Both the position numbers and the translations under genes were made by a program. Shown here piece after piece: positions 25,264 to 36,094 of a stretch of DNA of 64,000 nt (positions are counted from its first letter, which is position 1; the number at the start of each line of letters is the position of its first letter). The notes under the pieces were generated by a model. That model had not been told where the DNA came from and did no database searches. It saw only the letters and a program-made list of their open reading frames with translations. Source of the stretch: Leptolyngbya sp. O-77 (GTDB lineage Bacteria > Cyanobacteriota > Cyanobacteriia > Elainellales > Elainellaceae); assembly GCF_001548395.1 (NCBI RefSeq), contig NZ_AP017367.1, positions 1,463,001 to 1,527,000 on the forward strand, given 5' to 3'.

Positions 25264-25695
25264 AGTCTAGGCCTCTCAAAAATTTCAAAAGAGTTCAATT
25301 TCAAGTGAATTCACGGCTTCTGGAAATATCCAAAGTCGATTATGGGGTGAGTCCTCTGTTTTTGGGAGGGAAGCAAGGTTAATTTAATAATCTGTGCCAG
25401 TGTCCATCAGGCTTTGCAATCTGAAGGAGTGTTTTTCAGTGTTCAAGCAGGCTTGCTGAAAGTAGAGAGTTTCTGATATGCACGATTGGTTTTGAAACTG
25501 AGATATTACGTTGTTTGAAGTTTTTCGAGGGTTTTCTGAATCTGGCAAAAGCGCTGCTGTAAACTAGTTTCGACTGCAAAAGGTTATGGTTCGGTCTGGT
25601 CAAGGGATTCAGCGTTTTGCGATCGCCCTGCCACAGCCCGAACAGCATTACTCTGATATAACCCTGTCGCTAGATCGTTTGGAGCCTCTATATCC
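25264..25695 (+). promoter_or_regulatory. psaC upstream region
   Basis: 432 bp between the BON gene and psaC, AT-rich in the first half. TGATATAAC at about 25,655 could be the -10 of psaC. No other signal or gene is supported. Confidence 0.35.
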
Positions 25696-25941
25696 ATGTC
25701 GCATTCAGTCAAAATTTACGACACCTGCATCGGCTGCACCCAGTGCGTCCGCGCCTGCCCGCTAGACGTTCTGGAAATGGTGCCCTGGGACGGCTGCAAA
25801 GCCGGACAAATTGCCTCCTCGCCCCGCACCGAAGATTGCGTTGGCTGCAAGCGCTGCGAAACGGCTTGCCCGACTGACTTCCTTAGCATCCGCGTTTACC
25901 TGGGTGCAGAAACCACCCGCAGCATGGGGCTGGCTTACTAG
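25696..25941 (+). CDS. psaC: Photosystem I iron-sulfur subunit PsaC
   Basis: The 81-residue stromal-side subunit carries the FA and FB clusters that pass electrons from photosystem I to ferredoxin. Both ferredoxin motifs are intact, CIGCTQCVRACP (residues 11-22) and CVGCKRCETACP (48-59). The length and the SMGLAY terminus are exactly those of the family. It is monocistronic here, followed 28 bp later by a palindromic repeat that could shape the 3' end of its mRNA. Confidence 0.99.
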   Translation: MSHSVKIYDTCIGCTQCVRACPLDVLEMVPWDGCKAGQIASSPRTEDCVGCKRCETACPTDFLSIRVYLGAETTRSMGLAY

Positions 25942-25968
25942 GTTCTACTGATTCCGCTAGAGTCTTGT

Positions 25969-26063
25969 TACAGCATTTTCTTGCGGGGTGAGGCACATGC
26001 TGCCCTCACGAGGCAAGGACTTATTGACCATCCGTGTGCCTCACTAGCTTCAAAAATGCTGTA
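25969..26063 (-). repeat. Palindromic 95-bp repeat element, copy A
   Basis: Begins TACAGCATTTT and ends AAAATGCTGTA, with an inner pair GTGAGGCACA/TGTGCCTCAC and a central CCTCACGAGG. Its reverse complement matches copy D (63308-63402) at 93 of 95 positions. Other copies: 37043-37153 and 49667-49760. Non-coding; a MITE or REP-like element. Confidence 0.85.
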
Positions 26064-26189
26064 GCTGGATTCTAGTTAATCAGGTTTTGTCTAGTTAATC
26101 AGGTTTTGTCTAAAACTTGTCTAAAGCAGGTGGTTTAAGGGGCATTGCGCCCGCTCCATCGGTTTTTGGATACGCATAGCAACCACGTG

Positions 26190-26216
26190 CAGGAGGGCGA
26201 TCGCCCTCCTGTTTTT
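26190..26216 (+). terminator. Terminator made from an extended HIP1 palindrome
   Basis: An 11+11 base perfect palindrome, CAGGAGGGCGA with TCGCCCTCCTG, centred on GCGATCGC, is followed by TTTTT. It looks like an intrinsic terminator about 250 bp after psaC. The rest of 25942-26361 holds the palindromic repeat and a 22-bp duplication of TCTAGTTAATCAGGTTTTG (26,080-26,113). Confidence 0.55.
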
Positions 26217-26361
26217 GTTGCCGATGGCTCCTAGCGCGATCGCCGGTCAAGCGATTATGACCAGCGCTGCATCCCTAGCTGCACTTTCTCCTAAACTAGA
26301 TTGAGCATTATGAGCATGGGCAACCCCAAACACGTTCGGACAAGCCAGGAGACCAAAAACC

Positions 26362-28263
<1,902 letters not shown>

Positions 28264-28310
28264 TCACGGAAAGCGTCACGGCTCAGAGCCTGGAACCGGA
28301 GCGTCATTTC

Positions 28311-28352
28311 ACGGCGACTTAACGGCGACTTAACGGCGACTTAACAGCGACT
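28311..28352. repeat. 11-mer tandem repeat ACGGCGACTTA
   Basis: Three perfect copies and a fourth imperfect one, just after glmS. A similar arrangement with a different 11-mer follows ftsH (40523-40555). Confidence 0.8.
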
Positions 28353-28370
28353 CCTGCGTCTGCGTTTGCG

Positions 28371-29495
28371 CTAACTCAGCGGCGAATGGTCAGGCCTGTC
28401 TCGAATCCAGACGGGGCGCGATATTGCTCCGCAACGCTGGCGCGATCGCCCCCAAAATTCCGCCCAACCCGCTTCCCCAATCTCCCTTGCCACGCCTGTC
28501 CCCTGGTTTTGCAGCAGCACCGTAAACGCGCCCGCCCCCAGCCCGCCTTGAGGAAACATGCGGTAGCAGGGCACCTCCGCCAGGCACGACTGAAACGCCG
28601 CCAGCGGGGGCACTGACACAGGCGCAAACTGGGGAAACCGTTCCAGTAACCAGTCCATCACGCCCTCATTTTCGGCGGGAGAATAGGCGCAGGTCATGTA
28701 GGCAAGGTGTCCACCGGGGGCGACTAGCCGCGCTGCATTTGCCAGAATCCGCTTTTGCCGATTGGCATTTTTGTTGATGGAAACCGGATGGAAGCAGCCC
28801 GGTGCGGTTTCGCCCTTTGCCAGGAGCGACTGCCCCGTGCAGGGCGCATCGACGATGACCAGATCCGCCGCCTGGGGCATTGCTTCGGCGAGCGCTTGCG
28901 AATCCAGGCTGACGGCGGCCACTCGCTGCGGCGCAGTGTTTTCGGCGGGGGTAAAACATCGCCGCAGGTTCGACACCAGGGCCCCCATGCGCTTGCCGAT
29001 GGTTTCGTTGCTCAGCAAGAGTGCGGGTTGCAGCGTTGTGCCTGCAAAGATGCCCTTGCCGCCAGGGGAAGCGCAGAGGTCGATGATGACCTGGGGCGGC
29101 CCACCTGCCTGCTCCCTCAGCAGCGTGATGGGGAAAATAGCGAACACCGACGAAAAATCCAGGCAGTAGAAATACCCCGCCTCGTGCCACGGATGAGCGC
29201 CCGGCCGCTCTCCCAGCGCCAGTCGATCGACCAGGGCAGGCTGCCAGGACACGGTGGGGGCGATCGCAAACGGCAAGGCCTCCGGCCGCGGGCGACACCA
29301 GAGAATGCACGGGTGAAACGGCTGCGGCTGCGTTAGCGCAGTGACAAAGCGCCCCTGCTCCAGCGGATCATCAAATAACTGGCGGCTGAGCTTGAGCAGA
29401 AGGTTTGAGGGCTTTTCCACGGTGTCGATTTTGGATTTTAGTTTGGATTTTAGATTTTGGATTTTTGGGTTGGGCATTTTCAGGGCTTCTGGCAA
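28371..29495 (-). CDS. RsmB/NOP2-family RNA (cytosine-5) methyltransferase-like protein
   Basis: SAM-dependent RNA m5C methyltransferase fold. Motif I DLCASPGGKGIFAG (about 140), motif IV VDAPCTGQSLLAKG (about 216) and motif VI AYMTCAYSPAENEGVMDWL (about 270) supply both active-site Cys residues. It is shorter and more divergent than RsmB, closer to NOL1/NOP2/Sun-like homologues. The target RNA is unknown. Residues 8-24 (PNPKIQNLKSKLKSKID) are encoded by an AT-rich dispersed repeat. The authentic start may be GTG at 29420, giving MEKPSNLLLKLSRQLF. Confidence 0.8.
   Translation of the reverse strand: MPEALKMPNPKIQNLKSKLKSKIDTVEKPSNLLLKLSRQLFDDPLEQGRFVTALTQPQPFHPCILWCRPRPEALPFAIAPTVSWQPALVDRLALGERPGAHPWHEAGYFYCLDFSSVFAIFPITLLREQAGGPPQVIIDLCASPGGKGIFAGTTLQPALLLSNETIGKRMGALVSNLRRCFTPAENTAPQRVAAVSLDSQALAEAMPQAADLVIVDAPCTGQSLLAKGETAPGCFHPVSINKNANRQKRILANAARLVAPGGHLAYMTCAYSPAENEGVMDWLLERFPQFAPVSVPPLAAFQSCLAEVPCYRMFPQGGLGAGAFTVLLQNQGTGVAREIGEAGWAEFWGRSRQRCGAISRPVWIRDRPDHSPLS
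29428..29476 (-). repeat. AT-rich repeat at the start of the methyltransferase gene
   Basis: ATTTTAGTTTGGATTTTAG/ATTTTGGATTTT units. Read on the minus strand in the gene's frame they give PKIQNLKSKLKSKI. Same family as 2241-2287 and 61239-61265. Confidence 0.65.
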
Positions 29496-29583
29496 TTTTA
29501 TTTGTAGGAGAACCTATTCGGAGAACCGACAATCCTGACGACATGCCAACCAAAATCCCCAATCCGAAATCCCCAATCCAAAA

Positions 29584-30660
29584 TTAAGCATTGGGAGTCA
29601 CAGCGAGGTTGGCAACAGCAGACGGATCATCCAAAACCGTAGCGGGTAGGGTGCGGGCGAAGGTCAGGAGGCGATCGCCACATTCATCTGCCGAACAGCC
29701 AGCTACATCAATGGGATAGCGAGGAACGGAACGGCGCGTCAGGTCGTAGGTGTAGGTTTTGTCGTAGTAGGTGAGCAGCAGGTCGAAGGCTTCGGGGAGC
29801 CGCCGCGCTTGCAAGAGGGCGATCGCCTCTTGAGTTCGTAGTCCGCCCAGGCGCTTGCGGATGCGCTCGGTGGCGGCGATCAGGTCGTTGGTAGAAAAAT
29901 CGCCATAGTCTCTGACCAAAATTTCCAGCCGCTCTGCTTTGGGGCGCACCAACTCCAGCACGGCTGCCCGATCCATCTGGCGAAACAGCGCCTCCGGCAC
30001 TCGGCAGAGTCCAATGCGCTTGCTTTCGGCTTCGATCCACACGGGGCGTGTGGGGTCAAACGCCGCCCAGCGCACAGCAATCTCGTTTTCAAATTGCTCA
30101 TTGGTGGGCTGGGGCGGCTGTCCCAACATGCCGAAACTGCTGCCCCGGTGGTGGGCGATCGCCTCCAAATCCAGCACTTGTTCGCCGCGTTCCGCCAGCG
30201 CGTGCAGCACGGCCGTCTTGCCTGTGCCGGTCATGCCGCCCAGAATCCAGATTGGCCGCATCCATGCGGGAACCGTCAGCGCCCACCGCCGAAAGGTTTT
30301 GTAGCCGCCCACCAGCGTCTTCACGGACAGCCCCCCCATGCCCAGCACCCAGGCCACGGCTTCACTCCGCATTCCGCCGCGCCAGCAGTGCAGCCGCACC
30401 GGGCCACTTCCGGCGAGCGATCGCGCCTGGGCAATAAACCCAGCAAACTTTGGCCCCGCCAGGGCAAAGCCCAGTTCCACGGCAGCATCGCGCCCCTGCT
30501 GCTTGTAGCAAATCCCCACCTGCGCCCGCTCGTCATCGGTAAACAGCGGAAAGCTGATTGCGCCGGGAATGTGTCCCTGGGCAAACTCGGCCGGGCTACG
30601 GACATCGAGCAGCACTCCGGGCACAGCCAGAAAATCGGATAGAGCAAGCGCTTGGGTCAT
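29584..30660 (-). CDS. mnmH: tRNA 2-selenouridine synthase (MnmH/SelU)
   Basis: Acts on the wobble uridine of tRNAs, replacing 2-thio by seleno via a geranylated intermediate. N-terminal rhodanese domain with LLDVRSPAEFAQGHIPGA and the active-site Cys in LHCWRGGMRSEA (about 91-101). C-terminal P-loop domain with GGMTGTGKTAVL (about 140). A length of 358 is typical. No selenophosphate synthase gene is in the window. Confidence 0.92.
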   Translation of the reverse strand: MTQALALSDFLAVPGVLLDVRSPAEFAQGHIPGAISFPLFTDDERAQVGICYKQQGRDAAVELGFALAGPKFAGFIAQARSLAGSGPVRLHCWRGGMRSEAVAWVLGMGGLSVKTLVGGYKTFRRWALTVPAWMRPIWILGGMTGTGKTAVLHALAERGEQVLDLEAIAHHRGSSFGMLGQPPQPTNEQFENEIAVRWAAFDPTRPVWIEAESKRIGLCRVPEALFRQMDRAAVLELVRPKAERLEILVRDYGDFSTNDLIAATERIRKRLGGLRTQEAIALLQARRLPEAFDLLLTYYDKTYTYDLTRRSVPRYPIDVAGCSADECGDRLLTFARTLPATVLDDPSAVANLAVTPNA

Positions 30661-30824
30661 GAATACAGCTCAAAGGGAGCCAGAAGAAACCTGAAGGGGG
30701 AGCAAAAAGAGTCGCAAAATCCAGAGAATACCTGGCATTTTGTCCAGATGCCTGCCATACTTCCAAACCAGATTGGAAGTGGTATTATGCCGGAGTTCTT
30801 AAGCAATTTTATCGGAGCTTTTAT

Positions 30825-31283
30825 ATGTCGTTTTCTCCTGAGGAAGGTGCGGCGATTCTCAAGGCGGTGACCATGAGCGGCATGGCAGTGGCGATCGCCG
30901 ATATGGGAATCGTGTCTACAGCAATCGAAGCGGCGGCTCTAGCAAAGGAAGTCGTGGGTGCAGCCGCCAAGTACCCAACAAACTCGATTATCCAGGGTGT
31001 GTTTACCGAAGAAGCGCTGAAGACCTTCAAGCCCGAAACGCCTAAAGACGTAACGCCCGACAATGCGGTAGACATGGCGATCGCCGCAGTGAACGACGCT
31101 CTGACGACGCTAGAATCCAAAGCCACTCCTGCCGAAATCGCTGAGTACAAACAGTTTATCTACAGCGCCGCAACCCATGTGGCCGAAGCCGCTGGCAGCG
31201 GTCTGTTTGGCTCTGGAGCTAACAAGATTAGCCCTGAGGAAGCTGCTACGCTGGCGAAGCTCAAAACGGCGCTGGCGATTTAA
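30825..31283 (+). CDS. Conserved-looking cyanobacterial protein of unknown function
   Basis: I do not recognise this 152-residue protein. It is acidic and Ala-rich, predicted mostly helical, with no signal peptide or metal motif. Features: GAAILKAVTMSGMAVAIADMG, EAAALAKEVVGAAAKYPTNSI, and a Gly/Ser hinge (AAGSGLFGSGANK) before a last helix, SPEEAATLAKLKTALA. It stands alone between mnmH and recJ with its own upstream region. It could be a small cytoplasmic binding protein; no function is claimed. Confidence 0.75.
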   Translation: MSFSPEEGAAILKAVTMSGMAVAIADMGIVSTAIEAAALAKEVVGAAAKYPTNSIIQGVFTEEALKTFKPETPKDVTPDNAVDMAIAAVNDALTTLESKATPAEIAEYKQFIYSAATHVAEAAGSGLFGSGANKISPEEAATLAKLKTALAI

Positions 31284-31415
31284 GCTGGCAATTTGCTAGC
31301 AATTTTATAGAAAATTGCTGAAAGCCTTACAGACACTTGACTGGCAATCCAAACAAAATCACAAATCTAAAATCGGGAATCGCTAGCAGATTACACTTGC
31401 TTGATCGCCAACTCG

Positions 31416-34400
31416 CTACAGGCCGCCATAGATCGATTGCAATAGCCCCGATTCAGAGGACTGTCCTAAAATCTTTTGCTGCAATAGGCTGATTTGCCAG
31501 GCATAGCGCGATCGCCCTTGCTCAAGCGTGCCATGAGCTAACTGACCGACCTGCGCCAACAGACTCGCGGCGGCCGTGGGGTCGCGTTGCATCCAGCCTG
31601 CCAGCGGATGCTCCCAGGTTTGCAGAAACTCCGTAACCTGATAGCGGGCATCCGCTGCGGCTTCGTCGTCGGGGTTGCCTGCTGAGACGTAGAGATCCAC
31701 AGCGGCGGGTTCCAGCGGCATCTTCAGCGCGGATTCTCGAATGGCTTGCCAAGTGGGCGCAAGGAGCATCGCCAAAATATGCAGGGCGTTGGGCGTTTTG
31801 AACTCCTCTGGATCGAGCGAAAGGTCGCCAAGCTGCGTGTCGCCTGTCTGCTCTAGCCAATATTCACCCAGCGCGGCGATAAACGGCTCGACGACTTCCC
31901 GCAGCACAACCGCACAGAGCGATCGCCCCACGGCAGCATAATCGGCAGCAGCATAATCGGCATAATCCGCTGCGGCAGCGTCCGTTTCTCCCCCAGACTC
32001 GCCCATCAGCCGTTGAGCCGTTTGTAAGTCCTGCTGGCTTTGGGCATTGAGGCAATACCAGACTTTCTTGCCAAGGTGCGCTTTTATGTTTTTGGGAAAT
32101 GCAGGTTTGGGGAAAGCAGGTTGAGGAAAGACTGGGGCGCTGGGCGTTGGGCTTGCAGAACCCGCCTGCTGATTCGGTAATGCAGATTCCAACGCAAATT
32201 CCGCCGAGACCGCATCCTGCATTGTGTCGATCATTGTGTCGATTTGGGCTTGCGGTTGTGGGATGGTGGCTGGTCGGCGCAGTTGATTTTCGGCGTGATC
32301 CGGTTCGGCCTCGGTCTGGGAGCGCGGAGTCTGCGGCTGTTCGGCGGAGAGACGGTCTAACTGCTGCTGCAAATGGGCAAGCTGCTGGGTGAGCGCGTTG
32401 ATGTGCTGGTCTTTTTCAGCTAGGAGTCGATCTTTTTTTTTAAGCAGATCGGTCTTTTCCGCGATTTCCAGCGCGTTGAGGGCGGCGCGAATCAGGTTGA
32501 AATAGTGCGGCTGGGAGACATCCACAGGTTGAGCCTCGGCACGGCTCTTGCCCAAAAATCCCCAGGTTTCTTTGGGGCGAGTGGCCAAAAGCTGCCCTTC
32601 AGGATTGTAGATGTGCAGTTCCCGCTGGCCCTCTACGGTGGTGATGTGGCAGGTGTAGGTGCGGTTGTTGAAGGGGAAGGCGAGTCCAGCAGGAGGGGAG
32701 AGTGGGCTGGGCTGGGGTTCGGCCGAGTTAGGCGGAGGGGCTGGCAAATCTGGGATGGGAACGCCGCCAGGAAGACGGATGCCGATGAGTTCTAGCTCGA
32801 CATTGACCTGACCGTTCCACTCGTTGAGGCGGAGGCGGTAGGCGATGTCAATGGGACTGGGTAGGGGGCAATATTCGCCCCAACGCCAGGCGATCGCCTT
32901 CATGCCGGACTCGTCATCGTCCTGGGACACAACGACGCGCAGATGGGAGCGGTCTTTGCCGATCACCTGCTGTTCTACAACGCGGACATTGGGAGTCCAA
33001 AATACGGGGTCGGGGTTGCCGATGCCGCAAGGGTGGAGCCGATCAATCTGCTGATACAGGTCGAGGGTGAGGTCGCGCAGGTTGGCCTGGGCATCGACTT
33101 CGATCAGCGGGCGCAGGTGCTGGGGTTGCAGGTGCATGTTGGCGAAGATTCGCAGGCGCGATCGCACGTCCTCCAAGTTCTCTGTGGCCAGGGAAAAACC
33201 GCCGGCCGCCCGGTGTCCGCCAAACTTGTCGAGGATATCGGCGCAGCATTGCAGCGCGTCGAACACGTTGAATTCGGGGATGCCCCGCGCCGAGCCGCGA
33301 ATCCGCGTCGAGTCGCCTTCTTCATAAGTGCCAATGAACACGGGCACGCCGTAGCGCTCCACCAGCCGCGATGCGACGATGCCAATCACCCCATGATGCC
33401 AGCCGTCCTTCACCAGCAGCAGTACGCGGTCGTTTTGCAGGTTTGGCGCGTAGGCCTCGGCAAGGGCGATCGCCTCCTGTTCGATCAGTTCGCACAACCG
33501 CTGCCGCAGTTGGTTTACTTCTTCGCACTGCATCGCTCGCTCCAGCGCCACGCCCGGATCGTCTGTCGTCAGTAGGTCGATGACGATATTTGGGTCGGCA
33601 ATACGCCCCACGGCGTTGATCCGCGGCCCCAGACGAAACCCAATGGCTTCTGGCTTCAGCGCGTCCTGCTCTGGATTCACGCCAGCCACCTGGATCAAAG
33701 CCTGTACGCCTGCCAATTGCGACTTGGGTAGTCGCCGCAGCCCCCGTTGCAGCCAGCGCCGATTTACCCCCGTTAAGGGCGCTAGATCGGCGATTGTGCC
33801 CAGGGTAAATAGCTCCAGCAGTGGCCCGGTAAGATCCTGGGTTTGCCCTAGCGCTTGCGCCAATGAGATCGCTAGGATGTAAGCCACGCCCACGCCGGCC
33901 AGCCCTCGATAGGGCGAACTTTCGGCGATTAATTTGGGGTTGAGAATAGCATGGGCGGGGGGGAGTTCTGGCGGAATGTCGTGGTGATCGGTGACGATGA
34001 CGCGCATTCCCAGATCGCGGGCAAAGCCAATGGGCCCCGCCGCCGCGATGCCGTTGTCTACAGTTAAAATCACCCGCACGCCCTGGGCATGAAAGTCTTC
34101 GACGATGCGATGGTTGATGCCGTAGCCCTCTTTCATGCGGCTGGGAATTTCTGACTGGACGCGCCCACCGAGCGATCGCAGCGCCCGCAACAATAGCGCC
34201 GTGCTGGTCATGCCGTCGGCATCGTAGTCGCCGCAGATGGCGATTCGCTGCTGTCGGGCGATCGCCTCCTGCAAAATGCTCACCGCCTCTGCCAGGTCAG
34301 GAAACTCGTCCATTGGCGAGGCCAACTGCATCAGTTCTGGATTGAGAAATACCTGCGCCTGATCGGGCGTGTCGATATCCCGATTCAACAAGACTTGCCC

Positions 34401-34526
34401 CAGCACGGGGCTGAGGTCGGCCACTGCCGCCAGCCGCGCCGCCCGCTCCGGATCGGCATCCGCAATTTGCCAGCGCTGGCTGGGAATGCGGTGGGAGCGG
34501 GAATGGAGGGGGGAGGGGGAGGACAC
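31416..34526 (-). CDS. recJ: Single-stranded-DNA-specific exonuclease RecJ with long C-terminal extension
   Basis: 5'-3' exonuclease of the DHH superfamily used in recombination and mismatch repair. Core motifs: ICGDYDADGMTSTALLLRAL (about 97), LTVDNGIA, VTDHHDIPPELPPA (about 176), GVGVAYILA, LGPRINAVGRI and the DHHA1 motif FGGHRAAGGFS (about 440), then an OB-fold. The protein has 1036 residues, far longer than the roughly 580 of E. coli RecJ. The extra part has a coiled coil (KKKDRLLAEKDQHINALTQQ), a Gln/Pro-rich linker, an odd Ala-Asp-Tyr repeat (YADYAAADYAAV) and a helical C-terminal domain of unknown role. GTG start at 34526. Confidence 0.93.
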   Translation of the reverse strand: MSSPSPLHSRSHRIPSQRWQIADADPERAARLAAVADLSPVLGQVLLNRDIDTPDQAQVFLNPELMQLASPMDEFPDLAEAVSILQEAIARQQRIAICGDYDADGMTSTALLLRALRSLGGRVQSEIPSRMKEGYGINHRIVEDFHAQGVRVILTVDNGIAAAGPIGFARDLGMRVIVTDHHDIPPELPPAHAILNPKLIAESSPYRGLAGVGVAYILAISLAQALGQTQDLTGPLLELFTLGTIADLAPLTGVNRRWLQRGLRRLPKSQLAGVQALIQVAGVNPEQDALKPEAIGFRLGPRINAVGRIADPNIVIDLLTTDDPGVALERAMQCEEVNQLRQRLCELIEQEAIALAEAYAPNLQNDRVLLLVKDGWHHGVIGIVASRLVERYGVPVFIGTYEEGDSTRIRGSARGIPEFNVFDALQCCADILDKFGGHRAAGGFSLATENLEDVRSRLRIFANMHLQPQHLRPLIEVDAQANLRDLTLDLYQQIDRLHPCGIGNPDPVFWTPNVRVVEQQVIGKDRSHLRVVVSQDDDESGMKAIAWRWGEYCPLPSPIDIAYRLRLNEWNGQVNVELELIGIRLPGGVPIPDLPAPPPNSAEPQPSPLSPPAGLAFPFNNRTYTCHITTVEGQRELHIYNPEGQLLATRPKETWGFLGKSRAEAQPVDVSQPHYFNLIRAALNALEIAEKTDLLKKKDRLLAEKDQHINALTQQLAHLQQQLDRLSAEQPQTPRSQTEAEPDHAENQLRRPATIPQPQAQIDTMIDTMQDAVSAEFALESALPNQQAGSASPTPSAPVFPQPAFPKPAFPKNIKAHLGKKVWYCLNAQSQQDLQTAQRLMGESGGETDAAAADYADYAAADYAAVGRSLCAVVLREVVEPFIAALGEYWLEQTGDTQLGDLSLDPEEFKTPNALHILAMLLAPTWQAIRESALKMPLEPAAVDLYVSAGNPDDEAAADARYQVTEFLQTWEHPLAGWMQRDPTAAASLLAQVGQLAHGTLEQGRSRYAWQISLLQQKILGQSSESGLLQSIYGGL

Positions 34527-34532
34527 GGTGGG

Positions 34533-34630
34533 GGAAGAGGGAAGAACGAAGAGGGAAGAACGAAGAGGGAAGAACGAAGAGGGAAGAACGAAGAGGGAAG
34601 AACGAAGAGGGGAGAACGAAGAGGGAAGGG
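34533..34630. repeat. GAAGAGGGAAGAAC tandem repeat
   Basis: About seven tandem copies of a 14-mer built from two related heptamers, directly upstream of the recJ start. Same STRR family as 3222-3292 and 57597-57732. Confidence 0.85.
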
Positions 34631-34813
34631 GGAATTGCGGGGGGGCGATCGCTCTCCCTGCACCTCATCTTTATCCCAAGGGTACAACCCTATGATCTGA
34701 AATGGACTGATTTTTGATTCTGGAAGGTTGCCAGGGGTGCTGATGCGGCGATTGAGGGCGATCGCATCTTTCTGCGTCCCAAAACCCAGAGGTGATAATT
34801 AAGAAGAGAATGG

Positions 34814-35473
34814 TTGATCAAGCTGTTTTTCCCCTTCTCCTTGAGCCTCTTGCAATCTCAAACTTCCTCTCTTCCCCTAATTCTCGGTGTCACGGGCGCA
34901 TCTGGGCTGATCTATGCCGTGCGATCGCTCAAGTTTTTGCTTCAGGCAGATTATGCCGTCGAACTGGTTGCGTCCAAATCGACCTATATGGTGTGGCAGG
35001 CAGAACTGGGCATTCGGATGCCTGCGGAACCTGCCCAGCAGGAGGAGTTTTGGCGGCAGCAGGCGAGCGTAGAACAGGGGGGCAAATTGCGCTGTCATCC
35101 CTGGGGGGATGTGGGAGCCAATATTGCCAGCGGCTCCTTTCGCACGGCGGGGATGCTGGTAATGCCGTGCAGCATGAGTACCGTGGGCAAACTGGCGGCG
35201 GGCCTCAGCTCTGACCTGCTGGAGCGGGCCGCAGATGTGCAGCTGAAGGAAGGGCGTAAACTAGTAATTGTACCCCGCGAAACGCCCTTTAGCCTAATTC
35301 ATCTCCGGAACCTCACGACCCTGGCCGAAGCTGGAGCGCAGATTGTGCCAGCGATTCCGGCCTGGTATCACCACCCGCAGACGGTAGAAGATTTGGTAGA
35401 TTTTGTCGTGGCGCGGGCACTGGATCAGTTTGGCATTGACTGTGTACCGCTCCAGCGCTGGGAGGGACATTAG
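34814..35473 (+). CDS. ubiX: Flavin prenyltransferase UbiX
   Basis: Makes prenylated FMN, the cofactor of UbiD-type decarboxylases used for quinone synthesis. It contains PLILGVTGASGLIYAVRSL (FMN-binding, about 20), ASGSFRTAGMLVMPCSMSTVG (about 105), LLERAADVQLKEGRKLVIVP-type helix and RETPFSLIHLRNL with the phosphate-binding Arg. The start is uncertain: no ATG fits the frame and TTG codons at 34814, 34841 or 34850 are the options. Confidence 0.9.
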   Translation: MIKLFFPFSLSLLQSQTSSLPLILGVTGASGLIYAVRSLKFLLQADYAVELVASKSTYMVWQAELGIRMPAEPAQQEEFWRQQASVEQGGKLRCHPWGDVGANIASGSFRTAGMLVMPCSMSTVGKLAAGLSSDLLERAADVQLKEGRKLVIVPRETPFSLIHLRNLTTLAEAGAQIVPAIPAWYHHPQTVEDLVDFVVARALDQFGIDCVPLQRWEGH

Positions 35474-35494
35474 GGGTCGGGAGGTGGGGCAAGC

Positions 35495-35833
35495 CTACGC
35501 AGGCTGAGGCAAATGCGCGTCCAAAAAGCCCTCAATCCGCTGCTTGTTAACCACACCCTCGATCGCCTCCACGGGCTGTCCTGCTCGAAACAGAATCAGG
35601 GCGGGCACGCCTTCTACCTTGTAGCGGGCGACCGCTTCGGGATTGGCATCGACTTCCATTTTGACAATTTTGAGGCGATCGCCATACTGACTGGCTACCG
35701 ACTCCATCATTGGCGACATCAGGCGACAGGGCCCACACCAGGGGGCCCAAAAATACACCAGCACGGGCTGGTCGGTTTGCAGAACGGTCGTTTCAAACTC
35801 AGCGTCAGAAATGACCACCACACTGCTACTCAT
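35495..35833 (-). CDS. Thioredoxin
   Basis: A 112-residue thioredoxin with the redox-active FWAPWCGPCRLMSP (about 30-43) and the cis-Pro loop VEGVPALILFRAGQPV. It reduces disulfides in target enzymes, in cyanobacteria including Calvin-cycle proteins. ATG 35833 gives MSSSVVVISDAEFE; the frame is open 25 codons further upstream but that part (with a CxxC, CLSCG) has no support as thioredoxin. It faces ubiX tail to tail. Confidence 0.93.
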   Translation of the reverse strand: MSSSVVVISDAEFETTVLQTDQPVLVYFWAPWCGPCRLMSPMMESVASQYGDRLKIVKMEVDANPEAVARYKVEGVPALILFRAGQPVEAIEGVVNKQRIEGFLDAHLPQPA

Positions 35834-36094
35834 AAAATGTCTAATCAGCTTGCTAAAGTGTTTGGGTTGATTGCCGCAGGACAGGCACTTATCCATCGTG
35901 CCATACACCGGGTAGAACCCCCAGCAGCCGCGTAAAACTCACAAAACTCTGCCGAAGTTGTCGTTAAAAAGCGAGATGAGCCTGAAGAATACTCCCGCAT
36001 CATCTCGCCTTAAATTTTGCCTTGGATTTTGCCTACAGCATCTCTGCTGACGCATTAACGCTGCATTTTGCTGAAAATCGCCCAACCCAGTCCG

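Noticed and set aside
26217..26361. glmS ribozyme upstream of glmS
   Set aside because: The short, ordinary spacer lacks the ribozyme core, which is in any case known mainly from Firmicutes.
34533..34630. Possible CRISPR array
   Set aside because: The units are 7-14 bp, contiguous and without unique spacers, so they are STRR repeats. No array was seen anywhere in the window.
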